Positions 1 to 11,567 of a stretch of 64,000 nucleotides of DNA are shown one piece after another. Position 1 is the first letter of the stretch; each line of letters begins with the position of its first letter. The notes below the pieces were generated by a model. That model ran no database searches, was not told where the DNA came from, and saw nothing but the letters and a program-made list of their open reading frames with translations. Source of the DNA: Pomacea canaliculata (Eukaryota; Mollusca; Gastropoda; Architaenioglossa; Ampullariidae); the NCBI RefSeq assembly GCF_003073045.1, contig NC_037599.1:18604555-18668554 (forward strand), in the 5' to 3' direction. The translations under genes and the position numbers were made by a program.

Positions 1-466
1 CTGGGTGATTGATTATTTTTATAAAAACCTGAAGCCATTACTAATTTTTAAGCTCACAAAACAAAGGCCAGATGAAAGTGAGAATGGAAGAACAACCTGT
101 AAGAGCAGATTAAAATTAAATGTAGAGTGGCTACATTAAAGTTAAATCTTTCAAGTGTGACATATGATTATCCACCTCTAAATTTTGTGATGCTGCAGTT
201 ATGATAAGGCATCTAGCTATCATTAACCAAGGCTTATTTTTGTCAGTCCTGGTCTATTAACCTTATTAACTGTAGAAGTAAGCAGCATAAGAAGTAAAAT
301 AATATGAGAAATAGCCCCCATAAACTTGACTTTATAAAGTTCAGCTGGTGATTTTAACATATTTGCGATAAAATGTAGCAAACTTCAGGCCATCTGAGTT
401 GTTTTTATTGGTTTACCTGGTCATGTTATTTTGCTTATTTTTTTCTTTGTTTGCAACGGTATGCAG
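1..466 (+). other. HADHA intron (upstream of first visible exon)
   Basis: No exon-like stretch is seen here. A polypyrimidine tract and acceptor ending at 466 lead into the first visible HADHA exon, whose opening codon is completed by one base from an exon off the left edge. Confidence 0.7.
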
Positions 467-3400
467 GTCCAGGGTTATCAGATCCTGACACTAACACCCT
501 CAAGTACCTTGAGGAGACTGCTGTCAGTTCTGCCAGGTGAGTGAAAACTAAGCTCAGCTCATCAACTAGATGCATCAGCTCCACAACTTGTTTTTAGAGA
601 ATGTGATGCATGTGCATATGTCCATATGTGCACAAACACAGTACACATAGGGATGCTTGAATGCACATGCATACATACAAGTGTGCATGGGTACACACAC
701 ATATATATATACACACACACAAATACAAATGCATTTATTAATTATTTATTAGTAATATTCAGATGGAAGCTGTCTATTGAGATATTATTTGATTCCTTTT
801 ACAGGGGTCTTGCTGATGGTTCACTGAAGAAAACTCCCAAGAAAAAGGGTATTCAAGACAGTAAGTGTGACTAAAACTGAGAACAGCTGAAAGCATGTAT
901 TAAGTAGAGTGTGATCTGCATAGAAAAGATCTACAGTCATGTGTTTATTGCTCTTGAGACTAGGCCATGGGTTTGAGGCTTGCACTAGCCAATAATGGCA
1001 AGATTATTGATGCACCTATCAGGGAGTGTGAAAGGTAGTTGTCGACTGGAATTTGCTGGATCAAGAAACCTGAAATACAGGGTGGGTGGTAATTGGGATT
1101 GATCAAGAAAAGTGAAATATAGTTGTGATCATGAATCTGACTGATAAGGGAATGTAAAAGGTATGGTGTATTGCAATGGGATTTATCAGGGAATGTGAAA
1201 GGAACTGGAAAGAGAGACGTTTGGGCTCTGCCTTCTTCATGGCATACCTGTGAGACAGTAACCCACTTACAAATCATTGCCCTCATGGCTTCTGTGCTAA
1301 AGGGCTACCAACTTTAAAAAATATTTACTGATCTGTATAACGTATTAATACTTAGTTATCATCCACTACCATCATCACCAGTCTTTAATAACTGATCAGC
1401 CATTAGAGATTCAAGGGCAGGGAGATCAGCTGCAGCAAAGGTAGCAAACTAGTTTGTGATCTGTTCAAATGTATATGAGCATAAAGCACTAATCAGTTTT
1501 AATGAATGCACTGCATCATGCCTTTATCCTGCATATTTCATTATCATCATTATTCAGGTGTGGCTTTTGCTTTTTCGTTTTGCAGAGGTCATGGATTTTG
1601 TGCTGTCCTATGACATTGGAAAGAATTTTATCTTTAACAAGGCACGCAGTCAAGTTATGAAAATGAGTAAAGGTCTTTATCCTGCACCTCTCAAAATACT
1701 AGAGGTAAGTAGCAAAGATTGTGTTGCGAGCACTAGAATTTAACTTTTTCAGTTCTCTTTGCAATCATTGCATTAAAAAAGATTTTCTTCTTTTTCTCTC
1801 TTTATTATGATATTCCTGATTTAGCATGTAGTTTACAAGAACTGAGCATTACATTTCAAAGAAGAATTTCAAAGGTCAGTAAATTTAATTTTCAAATTAA
1901 TGCTTTCATGTGAAAATTGGATTTGTTTTAAAACAGGTTGTACGAAAGGGTCTTGATGAAGGATCCTCTGCAGGTTACAAAGCAGAATCGCAGGTGAACA
2001 TTTGACTTTATTCAAAGGCACCAAAACAATTTTTATAAACTTTACATAAACACCATTACATTTATTTTAACATTATTTTGTGTTGCTGCTCACCTGCAAA
2101 GCAGATTTGTGAAATTTAACATGTACTACTGCTGGGTGCACATATATCCAATACATGCTAACAAACTAAAGTTAGACAACTTTTTTTCCTTGCAGGCCTT
2201 TGGAGAGCTGGCCATGACATCACAGTCCAAGGCATTGATTGGACTTTACTATGGGCAGACTGCATGTAAAAAAAACAGATTTGGCAAACCCCAAAAACCT
2301 GTTGAGTAGGTATTTTTGAATGTCATTTTGAAAAAACCCAATGAAACAGTTTTACATGAAAAAATAGATATAAAAACATCATCCTAAAAAGTATCTTTTA
2401 AAAAACAAGAGCCAAAAAAGTATTTTTTTCAGCTCTCTGGTGCTTTAAATTCAGATACAGACAACATAGAAATATAAGAAGAATAATGATAATGAAGAAG
2501 GCAAAAAAGGTCTGGGAAAGGTGCATTTTTATTTGATGAAAAGGAAAACGGCTTTATGTTAATTTGCAAGTGTTTTTGTTAATGCACAGGCATTCATACC
2601 CATATGTTTGGGGTATTAAAGTACACAAGAATATACTTGCACACAGACAGACTCACATATCCACTTATATTTCAGCTAAATTTCATGACAAAAACCAAGG
2701 GCATGGATGGCATTACAATCTGTCACTATGGTTTGTTATATTACAGAACACTGGCAATTCTTGGTGCTGGTCTCATGGGAGCAGGCATTGCTCAGGTCAG
2801 CATTGACAAGGGCATCAGTGTTTTGCTTAAAGATGTGTCACAGGCAAGTCTTGCTCGAGGTCAAGAGCAGATTCAGAAGAGCCTAGATGCTAAGGTGAAG
2901 AGAAAGAAGATCACCAGGTGAGACTTTGTGATCACCATTGATGCTGAAAGGCTAGACAATAAAACATATGGCTATGAAAAAAATCTCCCAGTACAGGATC
3001 AGTTGATAAAAGAAGAGTTTTAAACCTATTTTTTTTTTCTGGTGCAAGACTCAAAAATGATGTAGACTAAAATGTTTAGAAAATGTTAGGGTCTCAAATA
3101 CACCCAGTTATACTATGAACACATGCAATTAATTGTTTAACTCTAAAATAAATTACTACTCAGAAATAAATTTTGCAGGTCCCTCATGCGAGAGAAAGAT
3201 CTTGGTGCAAAACTAATTTAGCTCATTTTCTTTCAATATGTTGACATGCTATTACTTTACATGTAAGCTGTAAAATAAATTTAAACATATGTATGAATTC
3301 TTTGTGCATGCATGTGTGTAAATGCATTTGAAGTTGCAGATTTTAAAATATCTGATATTTATCCACTTTTCTACAGTTTTGAAAGAGATTCCATCCTTTC

Positions 3401-6400
3401 CAAGCTAGACCCAACAATCACATATGACAACTTTGGTAAATGTGATATGGTGATCGAGGCAGTATTTGAGGACCTCAGTATCAAGCACAAAGTCATCAAA
3501 GAAGTGGAAGCTGTAAGAATTATTTATGTTGTTGCATGTTTTTTTTTTTAAAAAAGAAAAGGACTGAAGACTTAAGAAGAACATATTCTCTCCAAGAGTT
3601 TCTATTAGATAAGCCTGTATTCTGTTTGCTTTGTAATATATGATGAGAAAAAAATTTAATTTCAAATCTTAAATCTCATGAAGCCTCTATTTCTTATAAC
3701 TTGATAAGAGAGGATGCACAAGTACAACCTAAGCAGAAGATATGTAAGAAAAACATCCACCTTTTTTTGCAGCGTATTCCAGAACACTGTATTTTTGCTT
3801 CTAACACATCAGCTCTACCTATCACACAAATTGCTCAGGCTAGCAAAAGACCAGAGAAGGTAAGTCTCATGTAACAATTTAGACTGTTTGTGTTATTGTT
3901 AAAAATAAAACAAAGGCCAAGATAAGCACAGCTGTTTAAAGGGTACTGAATACATAACATGTAGCATGGAATGTACTTGCTGTAGCTTTTTTCATGCAAT
4001 CGTGATATATTTTTAAAATGGTAAGTGGGGGAAAAAATGGAGACTGCACTAGTGTGTTGAAAAAAGACACTTTCCGACAAAATCTAAAACAGCAGTTTCT
4101 ATAGTTAAGACTTGCTGCTGTAAAATGTGCACAAATGCATCACAATGGTATAAATATCAGTTCTGTACTGGCTGAACTAGCACAAAGTCCAGATTAATGA
4201 GTAAATAGGGATCAGCATGCATAGCCTAGTTCAGAGTACCTTTCAACAACCTATGATCTTGGCTGCACCATGTTTGTGCAAGCCTAATACATTGCAGTAC
4301 AGACATCTGTCTGCAAAAGTGTATTAAGTCTTGGAGATCCTGGTGAAATTCTTCTGTTTGTAAGTGGAGGAATTATGCTTTCATATGTGAATAATGAGTT
4401 TTGTTAACTAACCATAATAACCAAAGAGCAAGGGTGAGACAAACATGTATTGGGTCTGCACTGATGTGCAGTTAAAGGGCTCTGTGTTGATGTCAGTTAA
4501 TGGTTGAACTCTACATGGTTTTACCTTCAGTCCAAAGTTACAGGCCCTTATGCCACAGGAGGAGTGTTTCATGGCAGTGCTTGTGTTTGCATGTATATGT
4601 GCAGGTGGTGGGCATGCACTACTTCTCACCTGTTGATAAGATGCAGCTCCTTGAGATTATCACCACCAAACAGACGTCCCAAGACACTGCAGGTGGGCAT
4701 GGAGAGCAGCACCCATCATCCCAAGATCAGATCAATTTTTTTTAACCCAGAAAATTAAATTATTTAATAGTACCTGTTTCTTGATAAATGATATGATGCA
4801 AAGTTCCTTTCTGCCTCCATGCAGAGGGTTTTAAAATGTCTAACTTTAAGATTTCTAAATCCTTTTTTTTTAAAAAAAAAACATTTTTTGGGGGGTTGAA
4901 GGAACAAAGATAGAATCTTGTTGATAATAGGAGCAAATTTACCTTATTTGGATAACAAGGGGATTGTACACAATTGCATAGGTGAAATGACCCCTCTTAT
5001 TGTTTAGTCCTTGTCACTCCTCGAGGAGCACAGGAGCTGTAACAACACCTCGCCAGCGGACCCAGTTTTTGGCAACCCCCTTCAGTTGGGCCGATGTATT
5101 TCTGATGTCCTTTGCCTCTCTTTCTGCTGTTCTTTTCCAGGTCTAAACCCCACTCATAAAGTGATGTTACTTCCCAGTTTTAGCAGTAACTGGACTGATA
5201 CTTTTGTACTTTGAATAGTAATTTTATGATTCCTGTGATTTGAGATCTTACCTTTCTCTTCCTCCTTCATCAGCATCAGCAGTGGACCTGGGCCTGCGGC
5301 AGGGTAAAGTTGTTATCGTTGTAGGTGATGGGCCAGGCTTCTATACCACTCGTATCTTGGCCCCCATGCTTGCAGAAGCTGTACGTCTGTTACAGGTGAG
5401 AAGGTGTGAGGCTGCCTTGTACATTGCTGCAAATTGTGCAGCAGTCTCCATTGCTTTTTCTTTTTTATTTATGAAGACAACAATTTAGAGAGAATGCACT
5501 GCAAGGGAAGTAACATGAGTAAGGTGATATTTATCGATGTAAATTTTGTGATGCAAACACTTTCAGCATGCCATGTGTTTTAGGAGGGAGTCAGCCCCAA
5601 GCGCCTTGACAAAGTGACCCGTGATAGTGGTCTCCCTGTTGGTGTGGCAACCTTGGCAGATGAAGTGGGTATAGATGTGGCTGCCCATGTTGCAGAAGAC
5701 CTTGGCAAGGCTTTCGGGGAACGCTTTGGTGGTGGTGACATTAACCTTTTGAAAGCAATGGTCAGCAGTGGTTTCTTGGGTGAGCCTCTACATTTCTGTA
5801 CACCTTAAAATGGCTTTAAATTATTTCTTTATTTTAAATTAAATACTATCACTGTTCTTCAAAAGCTTTCAATGTAGTTCAGAAAAATGAATGCTTAATG
5901 GTAGCAAGAGTGAAGACAGTGGAAAAAAAGGGTGGGCTATGCCTTTTGCAGTAAAGCCATTAAGTTAGGTTCCTATGATCACAAAGCTATGGAGCTCTTT
6001 ACTATTGTCATAGTCAGGTGTGCAGGGACCCATTTTCTTGAAACATATTTTGTGCCTAAAAGTCTTGAATAGTTGGTAGCTGCTTTAATTCTTGCACTTT
6101 TTGAATTGATATTTCTCGTTTGAAGACGTGCAAGCTTACCATTTTCACAATGTCTTATTTTCTTCATTTTTAGGCAGGAAGTCTGGAAAGGGCTTTTACA
6201 CATACACTGCAGGTAGCAAAGAAAGAACAGAAAATGATGGTGCACTAAAACTTCTCCAGCAGTTTCATATACAACCAAAAACAGAGTAAGTAACATCATT
6301 CTGGAGAGAAGCCCACAGCTTATTATTGTTGAAGGACTGTGATGTGATTGTTGTATAATGTGTAGTGCAGTATTAACTGACAGTTTGAATGTAGTTGGAA

Positions 6401-7442
6401 AATATAACTATGCAAGGCAAGAGTCTGTTGATATTATGCATAAGAGATTTTTACAAATAAAAATAAAGGGAAAGAAATATCATGGATCATAACTGTACAG
6501 TTATACCAGAATCTTTCTACAGCAAAGAGATAGATGACTCAAGACATGAATAAGCACACAAAAACTGCCATACTTTCTGTGAAAATAGCCTTTCAAGATT
6601 ATTTAACTTTGGTGGATCAGCTTAACCTATTGATATGAGCACCAGTAAGCTTAATATTTTGTTTCCAGCCTTTCAGATCAAGATTTGTGGTACAGACTGT
6701 TTTCACGGTTCGTCAATGAAGCTGTGTACTGTTTGCAGGATGGAATCCTTGCGAATCCAGTAACGATATTCATTAACTTATAGTATTCACTACATAAAAG
6801 AAACTGTTGTTGGTGTGTACCAATGTACCAATGATGCATAAAACATACACACATTTAATATGTAAGTGTGGACAAAAGCCTTATGGGAAGGGGATGGACA
6901 GACACACACATTCATTGCTGTTGCATGTATTATCTCTACCAACTGTCATCCCCGATTACTTTTCATGAGATACAGTCATTTTACTTTTCTCAAGTGAAAT
7001 ATTATTTGTGCAGCTTGAGGGAGACATTGGAGCAGTGTTTGGCCTTGGTTTCCCACCATTTTATGGAGGTAAGACTTAGATAACCAAGCTGTGCAACCAG
7101 CACCCCTCTTAAAGAAGGTTAAGCTTACAGAACATCACATACTAGAAAATTAATTTTCAGCTGACTTTGCAAAACTATCATGCATTTGTAGTGTACTTTT
7201 ACCATATAGCCTTTATACCTGGCATACCACCAATTAATGTGCTTTCACTGAACATGTTTTGAGGCCAAAGCTGATCATTTAATCCTTTCATTGCAGGCCC
7301 ATTCCGTTACCTTGATCTTCATGGTGCAGACCCAATTGTGACACGCATGCACCGTTACCAGGAGCTGTTTGGAGTGCAGTTTCAACCATGCCAGTTGATG
7401 CAGGATCACGCCAAAGATCCTACCAAGCGGTTCCACTCTTAA
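467..7442 (+). CDS. HADHA: Trifunctional enzyme subunit alpha, mitochondrial (5' end off window)
   Basis: Alpha subunit of the mitochondrial trifunctional protein, which carries enoyl-CoA hydratase and long-chain 3-hydroxyacyl-CoA dehydrogenase activities of fatty-acid beta-oxidation. Fifteen exons read: 467-536, 805-860, 1586-1704, 1937-1993, 2196-2305, 2747-2917, 3377-3512, 3773-3859, 4605-4692, 5274-5395, 5584-5779, 6174-6285, 6669-6759, 7014-7068, 7297-7442. All have GT-AG borders and compatible phases, giving about 538 codons with the stop. The family protein is about 763 residues, so the hydratase domain (roughly 225 residues) lies left of the window. Visible marks: linker [12 protein letters not shown]-binding [23 protein letters not shown]; the catalytic-histidine block [42 protein letters not shown]; and the C-terminal [13 protein letters not shown]. 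In exon 10 the acceptor at 5273 was preferred because it keeps the ASAV stretch of the family. No break was seen. Identity is recognition from memory. Confidence 0.97.
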
Positions 7443-8700
7443 TCCAAGTGCCATTGCCTTTCCTTCATTTGTTGACAGTTACTTGTTAGACAGCACAGAA
7501 TTTTGTGATACTTGATGCAGAGACAGGTTATCATTACATGTTATCTTTCGAGACTGGTTTTGACAGGATTGTGCAGAGCCTGTATTTTGGGATGTGGAGT
7601 CCTTTCTGTTCAGTCTTATTTCTGAAATAGATGTTACTATTAAAGATGGGATATGGAAAAAGCACAGTGGTATTGCATGATGTGAAGAAGAAAACATTCA
7701 CAGATTTATTCATCCATGACATGCTGCAATCATTTTGCCAGGCAAGATTACAAGGAATGTTTGTGTGGTTTTGTTCTGCATTTTTTACCAACTATGAAAA
7801 TTTTTTTTAGCTACAATTTGAATAAAAAATCCACTCCTCTTGGTGCAGAAGTTTATGAATTTCATCATGTACACATTGTTATTATTGACCAATTACCACA
7901 TATTTTTGATTAGTTAACTGGGTCAGTTTAACTATATTTATTATGGTCTGCATGCAGATCTATGAACACATGCAAGTTATTTCTGGTCAAAATTTGAACT
8001 TGACTTAGTTACAGATCTCTGAAAAGACTTCAGTGCCATATAGCTCAAGCCAATTTGTGAAAATATTTGAAGACATTTTGATGAATATTTTGATATCTTC
8101 GCTGTTGTTTTTTTGGGTTGACTATTCTATATAGAGCTGAGGTTTTGGAATTTTTTTTTAAATGTGCTGCATGACTTCTTGTCAAAGTGTGACAGTGAAT
8201 GAATATATTTAATATAGATGCCTTCTGTGATTGAAGAATGTTGCATGTTTGCAGCATGTCTGACATGAGAGCCTTTGAACTTTAAAAAATGAATAAGTTC
8301 ATGATTGTTTGTTAACTCATACTTTCAAAGCTTAATTTTTTGTAAAATAAAAATTTTAAAAAAATTATCAGCGCTTCTTTTTTTAATCATTATTTTGAAC
8401 TAGCCTGCATTGCCTGGTTGATATCTGCTTCAAACTCTTTTAACTGACATTTTATTGTCATTTTTTTAATCTCATAACTTCATTGAGTTAAGCATCAAAT
8501 GCACTCTTGATGCGCCTTTCTCAATCTGTTTTTCACTGTTGTGCAGGATACTTTTTCAAATTATGACATTGTCCAAATTCACTCTGTGTAGTAGACATGT
8601 TGAAATCTCTTCTGCATAATATTTTGTATTATTTGGAGTCACTAGCAACATCTTAGAATGTTGAAAATAAATATGCTTTAGATAATGAATATTCCAGCCA
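7443..8700 (+). other. HADHA 3' untranslated region and downstream flank
   Basis: AT-rich, no coding signal. Candidate AATAAA poly(A) signals lie at 7821-7826, 8346-8351 and 8666-8671. Which one is used cannot be told from sequence alone. ORFs here on both strands look like chance. Confidence 0.5.
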
Positions 8701-8819
8701 AATTTGGTTCAGGATCAGACAAAAGGTGTGGATTTGCATAGGTGTCAGCTGCCTACTATAGCATAACCACATGCTATAAACAAAGCAAAATTTGTGCCCA
8801 TGTTTCACTGGGAAATTTT

Positions 8820-8825
8820 TTTATT
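8820..8825 (-). terminator. Candidate poly(A) signal of TM2D1
   Basis: AATAAA read on the minus strand, about 265 bases past the TM2D1 stop. It leaves only a short gap to the end of the convergent HADHA transcript. Confidence 0.4.
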
Positions 8826-9087
8826 TATGAGTATGCTGTTACCACTAAAAAAAGAATCTTTCACAGAAACAAAAAATTCAGCTTTTAACGCTTCCACCTC
8901 CTGCTCTCTACCCTCAACACATTTTCTGCTCCACAAATGACACGGCAACAGCCTAATAAGTTTCTGTCAGAAACATAACTTTATACATGAAGATAAATAG
9001 TTTTGAAGCATGAACCACACATGGGACTATAAAAGAAAAGATGACACACTGTTGACAATCACTCTTGGATGAAAATAAGTAATGGTG

Positions 9088-11183
9088 TCAGCTATAGTCT
9101 GGAGGACTAAGGTATGTTAGGTTGTTGCGAATAATACGTTGAGTAGAAGCACCGTAATAGTCGATCACATATTCTGACCCATCTGAGGGTTTCACCACCT
9201 GAAAAAATTAAGGATGAGTCAAGACAAATGTTCAGAAATAAAATCTTTAAGTTATCTGTAAACAATAAGGAGCCAATGAAAAACAATAGCACAAAAGGTT
9301 AACAATATCAGAAAAACATGAGGATACAGTCAGGTGGACTATGACTAAAATAACCACTGCAAAGGCAATTTTGAATTAACCAGAGTGGCTTAAATAAAAC
9401 TATGCTGAAAGCTTAAAATTTAAGAACACTGAACACGGAACTCCTCATCCTGAAGTCCTTATAAAAAATATATGCCGTCCATGTTTAGAAATAGATTGTA
9501 GTGAACCCTACATTCCCAGACTCACAACAGTCCACTGATGTCAGCTCTCACCTGGGTTGCAATTAGCAAAATATCCACAAGCTGCCCAAGGAACAGAAAT
9601 CCCAGCGTTGCAAACTTGACCAGACCTGCAAGTTGGAAGACAAAGGTGCAGTTGCTATTACAGGAGCACATTAGATGCTGAAACTAAAGAACAAAAAGTT
9701 TATAAAAATCCTCAAAAGTTTGATTAAATATGGTACCAACCGATTGCTGGGTATCCAAGATAAAATCTGTCGATGCCAAACATCCCCAAGAATACTGACA
9801 AGAGCAGGGCTTTTTCAAAAGAATGTCCATTTCTGCAATGAACAGAAATAATTTTTCCCACTTTTTTTGGGTGACTTGCTCAGCAAATGAGATACAGCAA
9901 GAAAACTAAAAGCAAAAAATTTAGTTTATATGATATATTGGATAAAAATATTGATATTACAGTATCTTTCTAGTTCTACTCTCTTGGTAAAGATGACTGA
10001 AAATGAAAGTTTGACTTTAAAAAACATGAAAATTATGAACCAATGCACACTCATAATAATTTACAAAAATACTCCTTATGCATTTTAATGATAACACTTT
10101 ATTTGCCTATCATGTGCACAAATTTCTTTCTTGCAGTGTGTTTAATACTTAAAAAGTCTTAAACTCAGAAAGGAACATAATAGGCACAAATCTGCAGACA
10201 CACACAGATGCTTATACATAAACATCACCTAGCTGAATGTCAGTCCACCTGCTACCACATGCACACACAAATACCATGCACATTGGCTCACCTGACAAGA
10301 AAATGGTGTCTTGCATGCAAAACCAGAAATCGGTCTGGTAAACCCTATGTTGTTGTGTGTTGTTAACCCTATTGTTATATTAATATATAATTTGGTGTAT
10401 AATTAACAATTTATGCTTGGAAGATTTTTAAAAAATACAACTTCCAATATAGAAGCGTGCAGAGACTTACGTCCACTTGCATGCAACACTTTTTTGGAAT
10501 GTTCCATTGAATGCTCCTGCACATGTTACATTTGGTGCTAACTCACATGTCACTGGAAATTAAAAGTGGCAGCTTAATGAAAAACGCATTTTTACACAAT
10601 AACAAATTATTACTATAAGAGGCATAATAAACAGGTTAATAATAAAAATAATTCTGAGGATTACTGATCGTTATATACCTTACAATAGAAATGTACAATC
10701 TTCAGCATCTATAGACAATTCCAAGAAAACAAAAGGTGATAAAAAACAACAACAAATACTGTTTACATGGAACGAGATGATAAACGTGTAGTTTTTGAGA
10801 AATGGTCCCCCCAAAAAAATTACATTCAAAATATAATGACTTGCCTTTGGTACGTCTGGTTTCATCACATCCACGGGCTTGTTGAGTATCTGGATCTATT
10901 TCTGGCTCATTGCACAAATATGTGGTAATCGTTAAGGGCATTTGCGAAATGGAAACAAACTGAAGAAATTTCTGAGAATTTTAGCAGTCATTTAAATACT
11001 ATAAATGCTTTTTAATAGTTTCGAGTCTGAAATGAAATAAAAAGGATATTGTCCCAGCATTAAATCATCACACTTTCTCTTGATGGGGTCTTCTGTCTGT
11101 GGATTTACATACATCAAAGACAACCATAAAATGAAGCAATTCTGGATAACTATTCTTAAAGTAAATTTTGGAAATGCCAACAT
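9088..11183 (-). CDS. TM2D1: TM2 domain-containing protein 1 (amyloid-beta-binding protein family)
   Basis: Small membrane protein with signal peptide, cysteine-rich extracellular part and two membrane helices joined by a DRF-type loop. Exons on the minus strand: 11183-11050, 10921-10845, 10552-10471, 9832-9741, 9625-9552, 9198-9088; phases agree throughout and give 189 residues plus stop. Start Met at 11183 opens a hydrophobic leader (FILWLSLMYV). Family marks: KCDDLMLGQ joined to YLCNEPEIDPDTQQ, VTCELAPNVTC, CKWTNGHSFEKALLLSVFLG, FGIDRFYLGYPAIGLVKF, and the tail KPSDGSEYVIDYYGA, matching the PSDGSSYIIDYYG tail remembered for human TM2D1. Intron 1 has AT-AC borders and U12-type signals; intron 2 has a GC donor. 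The gene faces NME6 head-to-head and HADHA tail-to-tail. Family members are tied to amyloid-beta binding, and fly relatives to Notch-linked phenotypes; exact function here is inference. Confidence 0.93.
10553..10844 (-). other. GC-AG intron of TM2D1
   Basis: The donor AAAG/GCAAGT is the strong-consensus form typical of GC-AG introns, and the acceptor is TTTCCAG. It joins TK to VTCELAPNVTC in the frame expected for the family. Size 292 nt. Confidence 0.85.
10922..11049 (-). other. U12-type AT-AC intron of TM2D1
   Basis: The donor reads ATATCCTTT (11049-11041), the textbook U12 AT-AC donor. The intron ends in AC at 10922. A branch-site match CCCTTAAC (10938-10931) lies about 10 nt before the acceptor, the spacing typical for U12 introns. 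Length is 128 nt. No GT donor nearby would give the family-conserved GQY junction; this splice does so exactly. Confidence 0.88.
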
Positions 11184-11567
11184 TTTGTTTCACCACGAAC
11201 TTATATCCCCACGTCCATGGTTTCACACAACGAAATAGCTTTGGTCATGATTTGTTTACTGCGGCTCCTTTACAGCAGGAGGTAATGACGAGTCAAAAAA
11301 TAGTTCAGTTATCCATATCATAAAATTGTAGCTAAAGAAACATAATAATAAACTATGTGTATTTATGTGGCTATTACATAATTATTTTAACGTCAGACTG
11401 TGTACAGAAGAATAAAACAGAAACCCGTGTGTTTCAAATATTATTACGCGTGTTATTCCGTTTCCGGTAGTCATGGAGGAGAGCAGACGATGCTTTTATG
11501 CTTAGACATTGAACGTAGACGTTCCTTTTCAAAATTAATTCACGATCGCGTTTTTACCTGAAAAGAA
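11184..11567. promoter_or_regulatory. Shared head-to-head promoter region of TM2D1 and NME6
   Basis: 384 bp separate the two start codons, which point away from each other, so both 5' UTRs and promoters must overlap or abut here. No TATA box stands out. An ETS-like core (CCGGAA on the minus strand, 11461-11466) lies in TTCCGTTTCCGGTAG near NME6. Bidirectional regulation is inferred from spacing, not shown. Confidence 0.55.
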
